Shown here: positions 22,418 to 32,342 of the stretch, in pieces
Layout: each line of letters starts with the position of its first letter
Numbering within the stretch: the stretch's first letter is position 1
Assembly: GCF_010183535.1 (NCBI RefSeq)
Contig: NC_071329.1
Location: 9,052,001 to 9,116,000, forward strand
Direction: 5' to 3'
Source of the DNA: Caenorhabditis remanei
Taxonomy: Eukaryota; Nematoda; Chromadorea; Rhabditida; Rhabditidae
Length of the DNA stretch: 64,000 nt
The notes under the pieces: generated by a model
What the model was told of the DNA's origin: nothing
The model's input: the letters and a program-made list of their open reading frames with translations, nothing else
Database searches by the model: none
Translations under genes and position numbers: made by a program

Positions 22418-22442
22418 GAAGAAGAAGAAGAAGAAGAAGAAG
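22418..22442 (+). repeat. GAA trinucleotide microsatellite
   Basis: Eight successive GAA units followed by GCA, inside a generally purine-rich tract just upstream of the small membrane gene. Confidence 0.85.
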
Positions 22443-23785
22443 CAATTATGATAGGTATGTCAGATTGACTGCATTGCGGAAACATGAAAACGGAGCAATA
22501 AGGGGGGAAAAGGAGAAGAAGAAAAAGAGCATGTTCTTTCTCAAATTACCCATTTCCCTTCAAGTCAAACAACAAGATATTCAGAAGAGTAAGGAGTTAT
22601 TCGATCTTTCTCAATTATCAGATGATTTAAATAATTCGAATATTTGTACCAAAAATGTCAATCTCAAAAACTGAGAAAAAGTTACGATTCGACTACAAAA
22701 TTGTTTTGTTATACAGTAAGACACAGACATGACATGATAATGAACTATAATTATTAATAAACTTTCAAAAAAAATCTTAAAAAACGTTTAAAATTTCTAA
22801 AAATAAACCACATATCTATTTTCTAGATTTCTTTTCTCTTACTTTAGTATTTATACAAACAAAATAAACTTTTCAGACTAAGTATTGAACTAGAAGTTGC
22901 AGAAAAAGTGTATAAAAATCTGGAAAAGAGACCTCTATCGAGAGGATTTTTTCGAAAAAAGGTAGGGAAGCGGAACATCTCAAAGACACCTTCTTCTCCG
23001 AAAAGAAGTGAGAATAGTTGGCAATCGTGCCTCCTGGATGGATAACAGCTGTTAACCGTCTATTATTGTTGCCAATGAGTGGCTGTGTGGAGTCAAGTGA
23101 AGAAGAGAAAAGAGCCGACAGAAGAAGCGAGGGTGTAAACCGATTCTTGAGCTCACTTTTCTGTTATCACAACCCAAGATATGATGATTAATGACGTAAG
23201 GAAATAGGGAGAAGTGTCATAAAAACAATAGGTGACAAGAAGAGAATATGGGAAATAGTTTTGTGAAAAAATCGAAACGACTTTGAAATATCTCTGAGAA
23301 CATCTCAATGCTCTCTAGAGTCGAATCGCAAACCGTTTGAATCCAAGAATTCTGAGAATCATAAGACTACTGTCTAGAGATGACTGACACAAATCATGAA
23401 TCTAGAAAAGTCAGAAAAAACAAGTGTCTATAAATAAAAAATGGCCGCTGGCCATTTTTTGGTTGCTTTTTTCTGACAAATACACAAAAAGTAAGGACGG
23501 CAAAAAAGCAGATGCGCCTTCTTTCTCCTCTACTTTTATTTGTTGTTCGTGTTGTTTGTCGGGATGGGACCCACAAGAAAAGAAACCGAGAAGGTCCGTT
23601 TTCATCTGTTGAAAAAGAAAGAAAAAGAAGCTTCTGATGGTCCCGCCGTTCCGTTTTTTCTATTTTTCCTTTTTGTCTGGTTACTACTTGTTGATTTCGG
23701 AATAACTGAACAGGGCCTGAAACGATTTTGAGAGGAGACAAACAGTTATTGTTTGAATTAAATGGTCAAATGTGGGAAACATTTA

Positions 23786-23934
23786 TGCATCTACCCACGA
23801 AGAAAACTTGTACTATTTAATGCAATTTAATTCTATTCACGAATGCAATTTAATGCATTTTTTGCATTTTTGTGCCATAAAAATGCATTATTTTGCGTTC
23901 GTGGGTAGGCAAGTTTTCTTCGTGGGTAGATGCA
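23786..23934. mobile_element. MITE with CTACCCACGAAG inverted ends, copy 2
   Basis: A 149-bp palindromic element related to 18231-18374. It has the same CTACCCACGAAGAAAACTTG arms and TTA on both sides. The outermost bases are TGCATC here and TGGACC in copy 1, and each is matched by its own complementary right end. An internal duplicate of the arm motif (CGTGGGTAGGCAAG) is present near the right end. Confidence 0.8.
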
Positions 23935-26900
23935 TTAGACAATAGCACAATCAATCTGATATACATCAGTTAAAAGTTGCTGGCAATAACAAACAAGTCT
24001 TTCTTAATAATCAATTGTAATCTGACTACTAAAACCTGGATGCGGTCCTGCTTCAGACTGAAATTCAGGTTATTTAGTTATGCGAACTCTATGTAATCTC
24101 AGTCAGGATTTCCAAAGATTTTCTCTCTATTTGGAAAGTATCTTCTTCAGTCTTCTGCTAGGTAATACCAGGGATCAACATCTGGATTCTCGAAAACTAG
24201 ATTTCATATTCACCTGGGACGTTTTTCTCAAATTCTATCGCCTTCTAAACGTTATTATATCTATCCATATAACCAATTCATTATAAATAATATTCCATAT
24301 TTGTCAACAACTCAAATTGAAAAACAACTAAAATAAACGTTGAGGAAAAGAAGAGAGTGAGTCGGAGAAGTATCCCTCAATCCATCTCTTATTACTTGCT
24401 TCTTGCTGTTGAAAGTCGTAGGTCCCCCTTCTGTTTTCCACACTTATGATCTATCCCATTTGACACTTTCGAGACAAATAAAACTCATGTGTCATGATTT
24501 ATGAGCCAATTTATAGTATTGGATAGCAGGGAAAAGAACGAAAAGGCTAGAAAAAGAAGAAGATGATCTCCGGGAATCGGATGAAGAGGTGGAAGGTTTC
24601 GGAGCAGATGTTTATTGTTTAGAGAGAAGAAATTTAGATTTGATAAACAAATTGAAGAGAATGAAATGATTTTATTGGGGAGTGGAAGATCATAAATTCA
24701 CAACAGTTGTGTTTTATGAGATGGGGGTCTGAGGATGTATTCAATGCGGAAAAAATCAAGTAATGAATTTAAAGGAAAATAGATTGAACCATAGTGCAAA
24801 CTTCAATTATAGAAACAGTTTTTGAAACTCTATAATCGGAAATACCCTGCTAATAGTAAGTGTTTCAGAGAGAGTCTTTCAGTAGAGCAAGCCTATTCAG
24901 ATTCCTATACTAGCTTTCTTATTTCTGTAATCTCCTTTGTAATCTCCTTTCTGTAATCTCTTGGAAACGTTTCAATATTGATAAAAAGTGTGCTATATTA
25001 CGGTAACTCACTAGAATTTCTTGAAAAGTTTTCTTCATTCAACTTCTTATGCATCAGAATGAAAACCTACACTAGGAAAACGCTCTGTCCAAAAAGGAAA
25101 TTGATAGCACGGCGGTTTGAAACAAAACAAAAAAGAATAGAAAAAAAGGAAGATTTCATTAAGAAAAGCACACAGAGAAAAGCAACAGAAGGGCACATTT
25201 CGAGATGCAAAATGAAGGGATTAGGTCATTTTTTGTCGGTCTTTCTTAAGCAAACCCTAAGGGGGCAAAAGCAAAAATGAAAGATGTCGTCTTCTTCTCC
25301 GGAAGAACAAGAGAAAAAACGGATGAACTTGTCACTTTTTCAACGCCAGTACATCAGTACATTCAGAAGATTCTGCCTGTGCAACAAAGAGAGATTCGGT
25401 TTTGAAAAGCCAAAATTGAAAAACGGAATGGATAGGAGAAGAGGAAGAAGAAGAGAAACAGCGTAGAGAGATTTCCAATCTAAATAAAAAATGGAATGAG
25501 AATTCGATGCCGAATTTGAAGTATGTGTTTGTGTGTACTGCCCGGAGCCGCCTTCTGAAGAAAACGATGAGAAGAGTCGATTTGGAGTCGTCGTTCTTTC
25601 TCTCCGGGAGCGAAAAAAGGAAGAAGGAGCATAGGGAAATGAGATTCGGGTCGCTTCAGACCCTCGGCGCCTTTTTTGGGAAAACATACACAACCAGACC
25701 AGTTGTTGCATTTGGGTTTCTAGTTTTCATGCATTGGAGAAATAGAAAAAATGACGCCAGTTGATGACAACTCCGTTGGAGTAATTGATTGGAAAAATGA
25801 AAAAACGAATGGGATGAGAAGAAGATTAATAGTGAGTTGTGATATAGTTGTGAAACATTTTCCGAATCCGTCTATAATGAAGCAAGAAAAATAAAATAAT
25901 ACAACCTCACATTCAGTGCCACCACAGCGAAATTCTTCTCCGCTTACTGTAGTTTTTAACCGACAGAGCTGCCGAAAATATGTAGTAAAAGCAAGAGTGA
26001 AATTTAAACAAAAAAAGTTTATAAATCAAATTGAGAGAAAAGAAAAGGGTAGTAATTTCTGTCAACAAGAGAAACGGAAGCATTTCAGGACATAGAAACG
26101 GAAAAAAAGGAACATGAAATATTGTTTTGTTGACTGGAACGACGACAAAACTGCCCATTATTTATCAAGTTACGTAAGCTGACGGATTCGATTAGGAAAG
26201 GGTAAAGTATACGAAATTTAGAAAGAAAAATTTACAGCGTCGCAGGTTTTCTCGTTGGATCCAATCACTTCTGGTTTGGGTACGGGAAAACTTGATTCCA
26301 GTCAACAAAACAAGGTCAGGTAATGGGAGTTTAACTATCTCGGAGGTGATTATGAATTAACTCCAAATCAAGAACCAACAACGAGACTGCCCTCTATATA
26401 TAGTTTTTCTCAGGTTGAAGAAATCTGAGAACCTATTCCAAAAGAAGAGAATATTTTCTGTCAACACAGATCTTCCGAGTCATCTAGTCGATTCTATTCA
26501 CTTCTTCTACCCAACACCATCAATGTATCCCAGAAAGAATTCCCATGTGTTGGCAAACAATTTTGATGGAGCCGTGAGTCGATGCACAAAGTTTAGAAGA
26601 AAGAGACGTGTGCTCCGAGACGACTCATCCCATTCACTTTGCATATAAATGACCATACACCATAGAGAATCCGGCACAAAACGCAGAAGTTTGGAAGGAA
26701 AAGAAACAGAATAGTTGAGTTGAATTTGAAAAGGGAACCAGATTGAATGTTGCAAGTTTTGCAATAAAGGAAATGTTGGTTTTCGTTTGAGGGCTTGACG
26801 GGATTCATCCGAATTCACAACTGCTTTGAGACTGAAGAATTTACAGCAAAACGGATGTTCGTCAGTGTTGACACGAAAACTAAACAAGTCAAAATTGGGA

Positions 26901-27173
26901 CCGCCTGGAGCTTGTTTTCTCCACCAGTTCAGCTTTTTTCATCGTTCCGTTCTCTTACTCTTTTTCGATATTTTCCTCTCTCTCTCTCTTCACGCCAGGA
27001 AAAAAGAAAAGAGAACTGGAATAGACAATGGATGGCATTTTGGTAGTTTCTTGAGAATTGGGTTAGAAGAGCAAGAAAAACGAGTAGAAAGAATATGGGA
27101 AAGAAGAAAAAGAGAAGAGTAGATGCGTGTGAGAATCTGAACAGAAGAAACTGAAAGAAAAATGGATGGAAAG

Positions 27174-27896
27174 CTTTTTTTCATTTGAAGGTTAAAATCG
27201 AGGATTACAAAATGGAACAGGAAAATAATAAACAATATAAACTTATTTTCAGCACTCAACTGTCTTCTTTTGATTCCAAGAGCTCTGTTAGCCTCATCGA
27301 TTCGAAGATTCTGAAGAGAACCAAGTTCACGTTCTCCGCCTCCACATCCACAGCATACACATCCTCCGTTTCTTTTCACTCTAGATGATCCAAGAGTATC
27401 AATTGAAGTTTCAGAAGTTTCAGATGAAATGGCAGCGACTTCTGTAGTGAAAACTGGTAGCACAGCTGATTATCTGGAGAGTGAGGGAAGTAGTTCATCC
27501 TCACCATCTACTTGAACGATTTGTATGGTTAAGAATCAGGTCAGAGCTTCAACTTTGAGCTCAATTTTCTCGATTCCTGGATGCGTTCAGCAAAATTTGA
27601 AAATAGTTGTTCATTCCCCAATCGTTTCGGTAGAGGACACACATCTCAGTAAATTTTTGTGCTGTTTTTCTCAAACTTGACACACTTATAGAACTGACAT
27701 TCATTTGCACCAAAGACATCCTCAATATTCGACCTAGTGACCGAGTTACTGTCTTTTTCTGTCAATTAGACCCCATTTCAAGTTGTTCGACACATTCATA
27801 TGTATAACTTCTTTATTAACCACGGAAAATAACTGAAACCTGTGAAATGGTAATAACAGCGAAAAGCATCCCATATAAAATCAAAAACTTTGTCAT
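27174..27896 (-). pseudogene. Copy A of Cys/Gly-rich secreted protein (decayed)
   Basis: Exon 1 (27896-27821) encodes a signal peptide, MTKFLILYGMLFAVITISQ. Exon 2 starts at 27465 and encodes SSETSIDTLGSSRVKRNGG, a shortened core CVCCGCGGGERELG, and the conserved tail SLQNLRIDEANRALGIKRRQ. The large Cys-rich core and the second intron of the other copies are missing, as if an internal deletion joined exons 2 and 3. The RKRR processing site has become ERELG. A small deletion near the end puts the ancestral TGCTGA stop out of frame, and the frame then runs on to about 26990. Splicing of intron 1 needs a shifted donor (GTTAAT). It may be transcribed from the shared promoter but is probably decayed. 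Confidence 0.6.
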
Positions 27897-28689
27897 TTTC
27901 TTCTTTCAATTGGTTTTATAAGTTCACTCACTACGAGCAGTTTTATATATCCTGATCAACTACGTGTTTGTCGTCTCGCCATTTGACAACTTGCCGGAAA
28001 CCATTTTTTGTGATTCTTCGCGCGAGCCGCGTCATTTCGTTCAGTGCAAATTAGTTGCAAAAAGTTGTTAAATGCAGATGCAATGGACTGGGTGGGTGAA
28101 GATATATAAAGGAATATGATATGAGATATCTCATATCAGAACATAATGACTAAACTGATTTTGGCATCTTCTCTTGCACTTATTGCACTTGTAGCCTTTA
28201 CGCAGGTATTCACTCTTATGATACTCGTGTCCATAACTCTTGTTATAGGTTCAATCAGCTGTTCTACCAGTTTCCACTACAGATGTCACTGCTATAACAT
28301 CTGAAACTTCAATTGATACTCTTGGATCATCTAGAGTGAAAAGAAACGGAGGATGTGGATGTTGTGGATGTTGTGGATGCGGTGGTGGAGGTGGTGGATG
28401 TGGATGTTGCTGTTGCAGACCAAAATGCTGTTGTCGTTGTTGTCGTTGTTGTACTTGTTGTAGAACTTGTTGTTGTACAAGATGTTGTACTTGTTGTAGA
28501 CCATGTTGCTGTGGATGTGGTCAGTTTTCTATTTCTCTCTGAATATCATTCCAGCTTCTTATTTAGGTTGTGGATGCGGATGTGGATGCTGTGGATGTGG
28601 AGGCGGAGGACGTAAACGTCGTTCTCTTCAGAACCTTCGAGTCGATGAAGCTAATAGAGCTCTTGGAATCAAAAGAAGACCATCTAAGA
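27804..28689. repeat. Direct duplication, unit 1
   Basis: This block (first exon of copy A, bidirectional promoter, most of copy B) recurs at a constant offset of 2531 bp as 30335-31220. No indel appears at any landmark I checked: both start codons, all three exons of B against D, and the palindrome. Confidence 0.85.
27897..28145. promoter_or_regulatory. Bidirectional promoter between copies A and B
   Basis: A 249-bp spacer between divergent start codons. A TATA box serves each direction: TATATAAA at 28103-28110 for copy B, and TTTATATA at 27942-27949 (read on the minus strand) for copy A. A 22-bp perfect palindrome at 28117-28138, half-site TGATATGAGAT, lies between the B TATA box and its ATG, at or just after the expected start of transcription. 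Its inner GATATC and outer TGATAT resemble GATA-factor sites. The same spacer is repeated at 30428-30676. Confidence 0.7.
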
Positions 28690-28706
28690 ACGTAGAAAAA
28701 TGCTAA
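28146..28706 (+). CDS. Copy B of Cys/Gly-rich secreted preproprotein
   Basis: Exons are 28146-28205, 28249-28519 and 28567-28706, encoding 156 residues. A signal peptide (MTKLILASSLALIALVAFTQ, exon 1) is followed by a Ser/Thr-rich propeptide ending in RVKR (residues 49-52). A 73-residue core follows, of which 37 are Cys and most of the rest Gly, with CC and CCC runs separated by Arg, Thr or Pro. The core ends at RKRR (126-129), then comes a 27-residue tail, SLQNLRVDEANRALGIKRR plus PSKNVEKC. The two basic sites imply furin-like release of the core and perhaps of the tail peptide. Metal binding or cuticle cross-linking are possible roles. I do not recognise the family. Intron 2 separates two Cys-rich blocks. 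Confidence 0.8.
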
Positions 28707-29045
28707 TATACCCCAACCATTCTTTCTTATATATTATTTTTAACTTATCAATAAAATTGGTTCATTGCTTTTATATATTCAAAACCACGTTTTCCGTTTT
28801 TATATAAGAACGTGACTGGATGGTTTCATAACTCTCGATATCAAGAGAAAGGAGAAAAAACGTGCTTGACCTGATGAATAAATGTTCCACTGCCCTATAT
28901 TTAATGCATGTGGTGTTCAATTAGTTCGAATTTTTCTGTATTTTATACTGGATACTCGAGTTCGATAGGATGGCAGATGAAAACAGAGTAGCGGACGATA
29001 ACGTCTCATTCACTGATGTCGGCGACCCAACTGGAGGTGGGGCTC
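28249..29045. repeat. Inverted duplication, left arm
   Basis: This 797-bp arm (exons 2-3 of copy B, the spacer, and the start of X') is the reverse complement of 29530-30326. Paired landmarks always sum to 58575, so no indel separates the arms. The spacer between the arms is 484 bp. Confidence 0.85.
28970..29045 (+). pseudogene. Truncated 5' copy of gene X (X')
   Basis: It begins ATGGCAGATGAAAACAGAGT and follows the first 76 nt of gene X closely, reading MADENRVADDNVSFTDVGDP. Similarity stops at GGGGCTC, where the left arm of the inverted repeat ends. The frame closes soon after at TAG. It retains the X promoter but lacks the lysine tract and the membrane helix, so it is almost certainly non-functional. 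Confidence 0.8.
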
Positions 29046-29148
29046 ATCAGAGTTCGCTGGTAGAAATACAAATTATTAATGTTTTATTACATTAAATCCT
29101 AAGAAACTTTTATGAGTTATGCCTCTATCGTAATGTTCTTTCAATCGA

Positions 29149-29605
29149 TTAATCTTCTCCAGAATCATCTTTTGCCTCATCTGCAGTTCCCCACCAAGGT
29201 GACATGTAACTAACCATATTTCCATTGGTTCTCACTGAGAAGACGATTCCAAGAATGATAAATGTCAGAATCATGATCAATCCAACGACTAAAAACATTT
29301 GAAATTTTCAGTTTGAACTGTTGAAACTCACTAATTCCAGCACAAAACATTGATCCTTCGACACGATACAAAAAGTTTTGAGATTCATATTTATCCACTT
29401 TTCTGACTTTCTTATACTTGGTTTTCTCCTTTTTCTTCTTTTTCGTTGCTTTCTTCTTCTTATTCTTCTTTGCCTCTTTTTTCTTTTCCAACGATCCGAG
29501 CAAATCAAGCATTCCAGATGATCCTTGACGAGCCCCACCTCCAGTTGGGTCGCCGACATCAGTGAATGAGACGTTATCGTCCGCTACTCTGTTTTCATCT
29601 GGCAT
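29149..29605 (-). CDS. Gene X: lysine-rich single-pass membrane protein
   Basis: Exons in transcription order are 29605-29332 and 29288-29149, encoding 137 residues. The N-terminal part is polar (MPDENRVADDNVSFTDVGDP, then TGGGARQGSSGMLDLLGSL). A tract of about 30 mostly Lys residues follows (KKKEAKKNKKKKATKKKKKE). Then come YRVEGSMFCAGI and one helix, IVGLIMILTFIILGIVFSV, and the tail has acidic residues up to GEDSGED-like DDSGED. The Lys tract before the helix suggests a cytosolic N-terminus. I do not recognise the family. The 3' part of this gene forms the unique spacer between the two arms of the inverted repeat. The truncated mirror copy X' lies at 28970-29045. Confidence 0.65.
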
Positions 29606-30326
29606 CCTATCGAACTCGAGTATTCAGTATACAATACAGAAAAATTCGAACTAATTGAACACCACATGCATTAAATATAGGGCAGTGGAACATTTATTTA
29701 TCAGGTCAAGCACGTTTTTTCTCCTTTCTCTTGATATCGAGAGTTATGAAACCATCCAGTCACGTTCTTATATAAAAACGGAAAACGTGGTTTTGAATAT
29801 ATAAAAGCAATGAACCAATTTTATTGATAAGTTAAAAATAATATATAAGAAAGAATGGTTGGGGTATATTAGCATTTTTCTACGTTCTTAGATGGTCTTC
29901 TTTTGATTCCAAGAGCTCTATTAGCTTCATCGACTCGAAGGTTCTGAAGAGAACGACGTTTACGTCCTCCACCTCCACATCCACAGCATCCACATCCGCA
30001 TCCACAACCTAAATAAGAAACTGGAATGATATTCAGAGAAAAATAGAAAACTGACCACATCCGCAACAACATGGTCTACAACAAGTACAACATCTTGTAC
30101 AACAACAAGTTCTACAACAAGTACAACAACGACAACAACGACAACAGCATTTAGGTCTGCAACAGCAACATCCACATCCACCACCTCCACCACCACATCC
30201 ACAACATCCACAACAACCACATCCTCCGTTTCTTTTCACTCTAGATGATCCAAGAGTATCAATTGAAGTTTCAGATGTTATAGCAGTGACATCTGTAGTG
30301 GAAACTGGTAGAACAGCGGATTGAAC
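29530..30326. repeat. Inverted duplication, right arm
   Basis: Reverse complement of 28249-29045. It carries the 5' part of gene X and exons 3 and 2 of copy C. The arm stops exactly at the exon 2 acceptor of copy C, where sequence derived from the direct duplication begins. Confidence 0.85.
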
Positions 30327-30427
30327 CTTTAGTTATAACCTCTTTATTAACCACTGAAAATAACTGAAACCTGTGAAATGGTAATAACAGCCAGAAGCAT
30401 TCCATATAAAATCAAAAACTTTGTCAT
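29869..30427 (-). CDS. Copy C, chimeric Cys/Gly-rich secreted preproprotein
   Basis: Exons in transcription order are 30427-30371, 30326-30056 and 30008-29869, encoding 155 residues. The signal-peptide exon (MTKFLILYGMLLAVITISQ) is of the copy A type. The rest matches copy B closely: propeptide ending RVKR, 73-residue Cys/Gly core, RKRR, and a tail ending PSKNVEKC. The first intron is only 44 nt and ends in an unusual TAAAG acceptor. The exon 1/exon 2 border is the border between the direct and inverted duplications. The gene was therefore assembled from two sources and kept an intact frame. It shares the bidirectional promoter with copy D. Confidence 0.78.
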
Positions 30428-31220
30428 TTTCTTCTTTCAATTGGTTTTATAAGTTCACTCACTACGAGCAGTTTTATATATCCTGATCAACTTCGTGTTT
30501 GTCGTCTCGCCATTTGACAACTTGCCGGAAACCATTTTTTGTGATTCTTCGCGCGAGCCGCGTCATTTCGTTCAGTGCAAATTAGTTGCAAAAAGTTGTT
30601 AAATGCAGATGCAATGGACTGGGTGGGTGAAGATATATAAAGGAATATGATATGAGATATCTCATATCAGAACATAATGACTAAACTGATTTTGGCATCT
30701 TCTCTTGCACTTATTGCACTTGTAGCCTTTACGCAGGTATTCACTCTTATGATACTCGTGTCCATAACTCTTGTTATAGGTTCAATCAGCTGTTCTACCA
30801 GTTTCCACTACAGATGTCACTGCTATAACATCTGAAACTTCAATTGATACTCTTGGATCATCTAGAGTGAAAAGAAACGGAGGATGTGGTTGTTGTGGAT
30901 GTTGTGGATGTGGTGGTGGAGGTGGTGGATGTGGATGTTGCTGTTGCAGACCTAAATGCTGTTGTCGTTGTTGTCGTTGTTGTACCTGTTGTAGAACTTG
31001 TTGTTGTACAAGATGTTGTACTTGTTGTAGACCATGTTGTTGCGGATGTGGTCAGTTTTCTATTTTTCTCTGAATATCATTCCAGTTTCTTATTTAGGTT
31101 GTGGATGCGGATGTGGATGCTGTGGATGTGGAGGTGGAGGACGTAAACGTCGTTCTCTTCAGAATCTTCGAATCGATGAAGCTAACAGAGCTCTTGGAAT
31201 CAAAAGAAGACCATTGAATG
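30335..31220. repeat. Direct duplication, unit 2
   Basis: Second copy of 27804-28689, offset by 2531 bp. It contains exon 1 of copy C, the duplicated bidirectional promoter and most of copy D. It diverges from unit 1 within the last codons of copy D. Confidence 0.85.
30428..30676. promoter_or_regulatory. Bidirectional promoter between copies C and D
   Basis: A near-identical 249-bp duplicate of 27897-28145. It keeps both TATA boxes (30634-30641 toward D; 30473-30480 toward C) and the 22-bp palindrome (30648-30669). The only difference I noticed is CTTCGTG in place of CTACGTG near 30491. Confidence 0.7.
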
Positions 31221-31231
31221 ATAAGTGCTGA
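30677..31231 (+). CDS. Copy D of Cys/Gly-rich secreted preproprotein
   Basis: Exons are 30677-30736, 30780-31050 and 31098-31231, encoding 154 residues. It matches copy B almost residue for residue through the signal peptide, propeptide, RVKR site, Cys/Gly core and RKRR site. The tail differs: it ends RRPLNDKC instead of RRPSKNVEKC and uses TGA instead of TAA. The tail peptide reads SLQNLRIDEANRALGIKRR, with Ile in place of the Val of copies B and C. The tail and 3' end resemble copy A, suggesting that B and C were homogenised by the inverted repeat while D kept an older end. An AATAAA signal lies about 45 bp after the stop. Confidence 0.8.
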
Positions 31232-31996
31232 TGATGTTTTTTCTCATATTTATTATTTATCTAACTTTGATTCTTAATAAATTAGAAAAATCCACCCCTT
31301 TCTTTGATTTTGTTAAATATGTTCATTAAAATTGTTTTGTCTTCAGTCAGTTATCGATTCGGTCGCTCAATAAATTTTATCCGCGCGCGTTCCCGCATTC
31401 GTTTCGAGACCCTCTTCCATACACTGCGTACAGCATTCCACATTCTCTAGAACATACCTGCTGCCAAAAGAAGGGAGAGCAGCATTCATTCTATTCATCC
31501 TCCGCATCCCATACCTATTCTCTCTTCCACCCTCTTCCTATCCACTCAAATAGCCACATATATCGATTGTTACTTTTTAACTCCAACATTTTACCATTTC
31601 ACGGTAATTCAATCATAACCTATGCAAACGCGCTTTGTTGAGACTACATTTTGGTAATATTATTTGACGCCTAAATTGCAATTTTTTAATATTTTTTGTT
31701 TTTCCAAAAAATTGGCCTTTCTCGATTATATTTCTCCTTAAAACTATTTCTTGTCTAAGTTTTTCAGTTAGAACAAAAAAATTTAGGTAAGCGATTTTTT
31801 CTCAAAAGAGCGCATTTGCATAGGTTCACTTTGAATTATCGTGCCATTTATACACCTATTCACGGCATGTTAAAGTAAATTTTAATACATTTTCTCCTTG
31901 TTTGTGATTGTCGAGTAAGCAATTTTTACAAATCATTTGCATTGGTCTACCAAAAACTGGGAAGCCATATCAAACATACATTTTGACCGTCCGCGG

Positions 31997-32028
31997 ACCT
32001 TCTTTACGGACGCGTCCGTAAAGAAGGT
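31997..32028. repeat. 32-bp perfect palindrome
   Basis: The half-site ACCTTCTTTACGGACG is followed immediately by its exact reverse complement, with no loop. It lies about 660 bp upstream of cdc-48. It could be the remnant of a small inverted-repeat element or a binding site. Confidence 0.8.
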
Positions 32029-32342
32029 TAAATAATTATGAAACTACATATGTCAAACAACCCCGTGAACAATCCAATAACTCAATGAGAGCTGTGTTTA
32101 AACAAGATCTCATATTTTTGAAGCAAAGCTCTTCTACAGAAGCTTCTACTTATGAAATCGCGATTTTTTTCTACAAATTGAAATTATCTCAGAAAAATTA
32201 TTTTTGAACTGCGCGCCAAAAGAGCATTGCAACTGCGCCCTGGCGCCAATCATCATACACTCGCCATACACTTAACAAAAAGGCGCTTCAAAACGCGTGG
32301 ATGATGACAAAATTCGAATTTGCAATCTCTTACGTATTTTTT

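Larger units (their letters stand above)
22355..27173. other. Long purine-rich region without genes
   Basis: About 4.8 kb without a convincing gene. The plus strand is rich in purines (GAAAAG and AGAAGAAG tracts), which produces many spurious open frames rich in Lys, Glu and Arg. It contains a GAA microsatellite (22418-22442), a MITE (23786-23934) and a short near-palindrome AAAAATGGCCGCTGGCCATT (from 23439). It may hold regulatory sequence or unannotated non-coding RNA; I see no proof of either. Confidence 0.5.

Noticed and set aside
26990..27170. Extension of copy A by about 60 residues
   Set aside because: It follows loss of the ancestral stop and is AT-rich read-through with no similarity to the family.
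28355..28615. Val/Asp-rich frame overlapping the Cys-rich gene
   Set aside because: It is the plus-one frame of GGATGT/TGTTGT repeats in copy B; the same shadow occurs in copies C and D. The spliced frame with signal peptide and processing sites is the real one.
28336..31231. CRISPR-like or minisatellite interpretation of the GGATGT repeats
   Set aside because: The repeat is the coding pattern for Cys-Gly runs, is not regularly spaced, and occurs in a eukaryotic genome.
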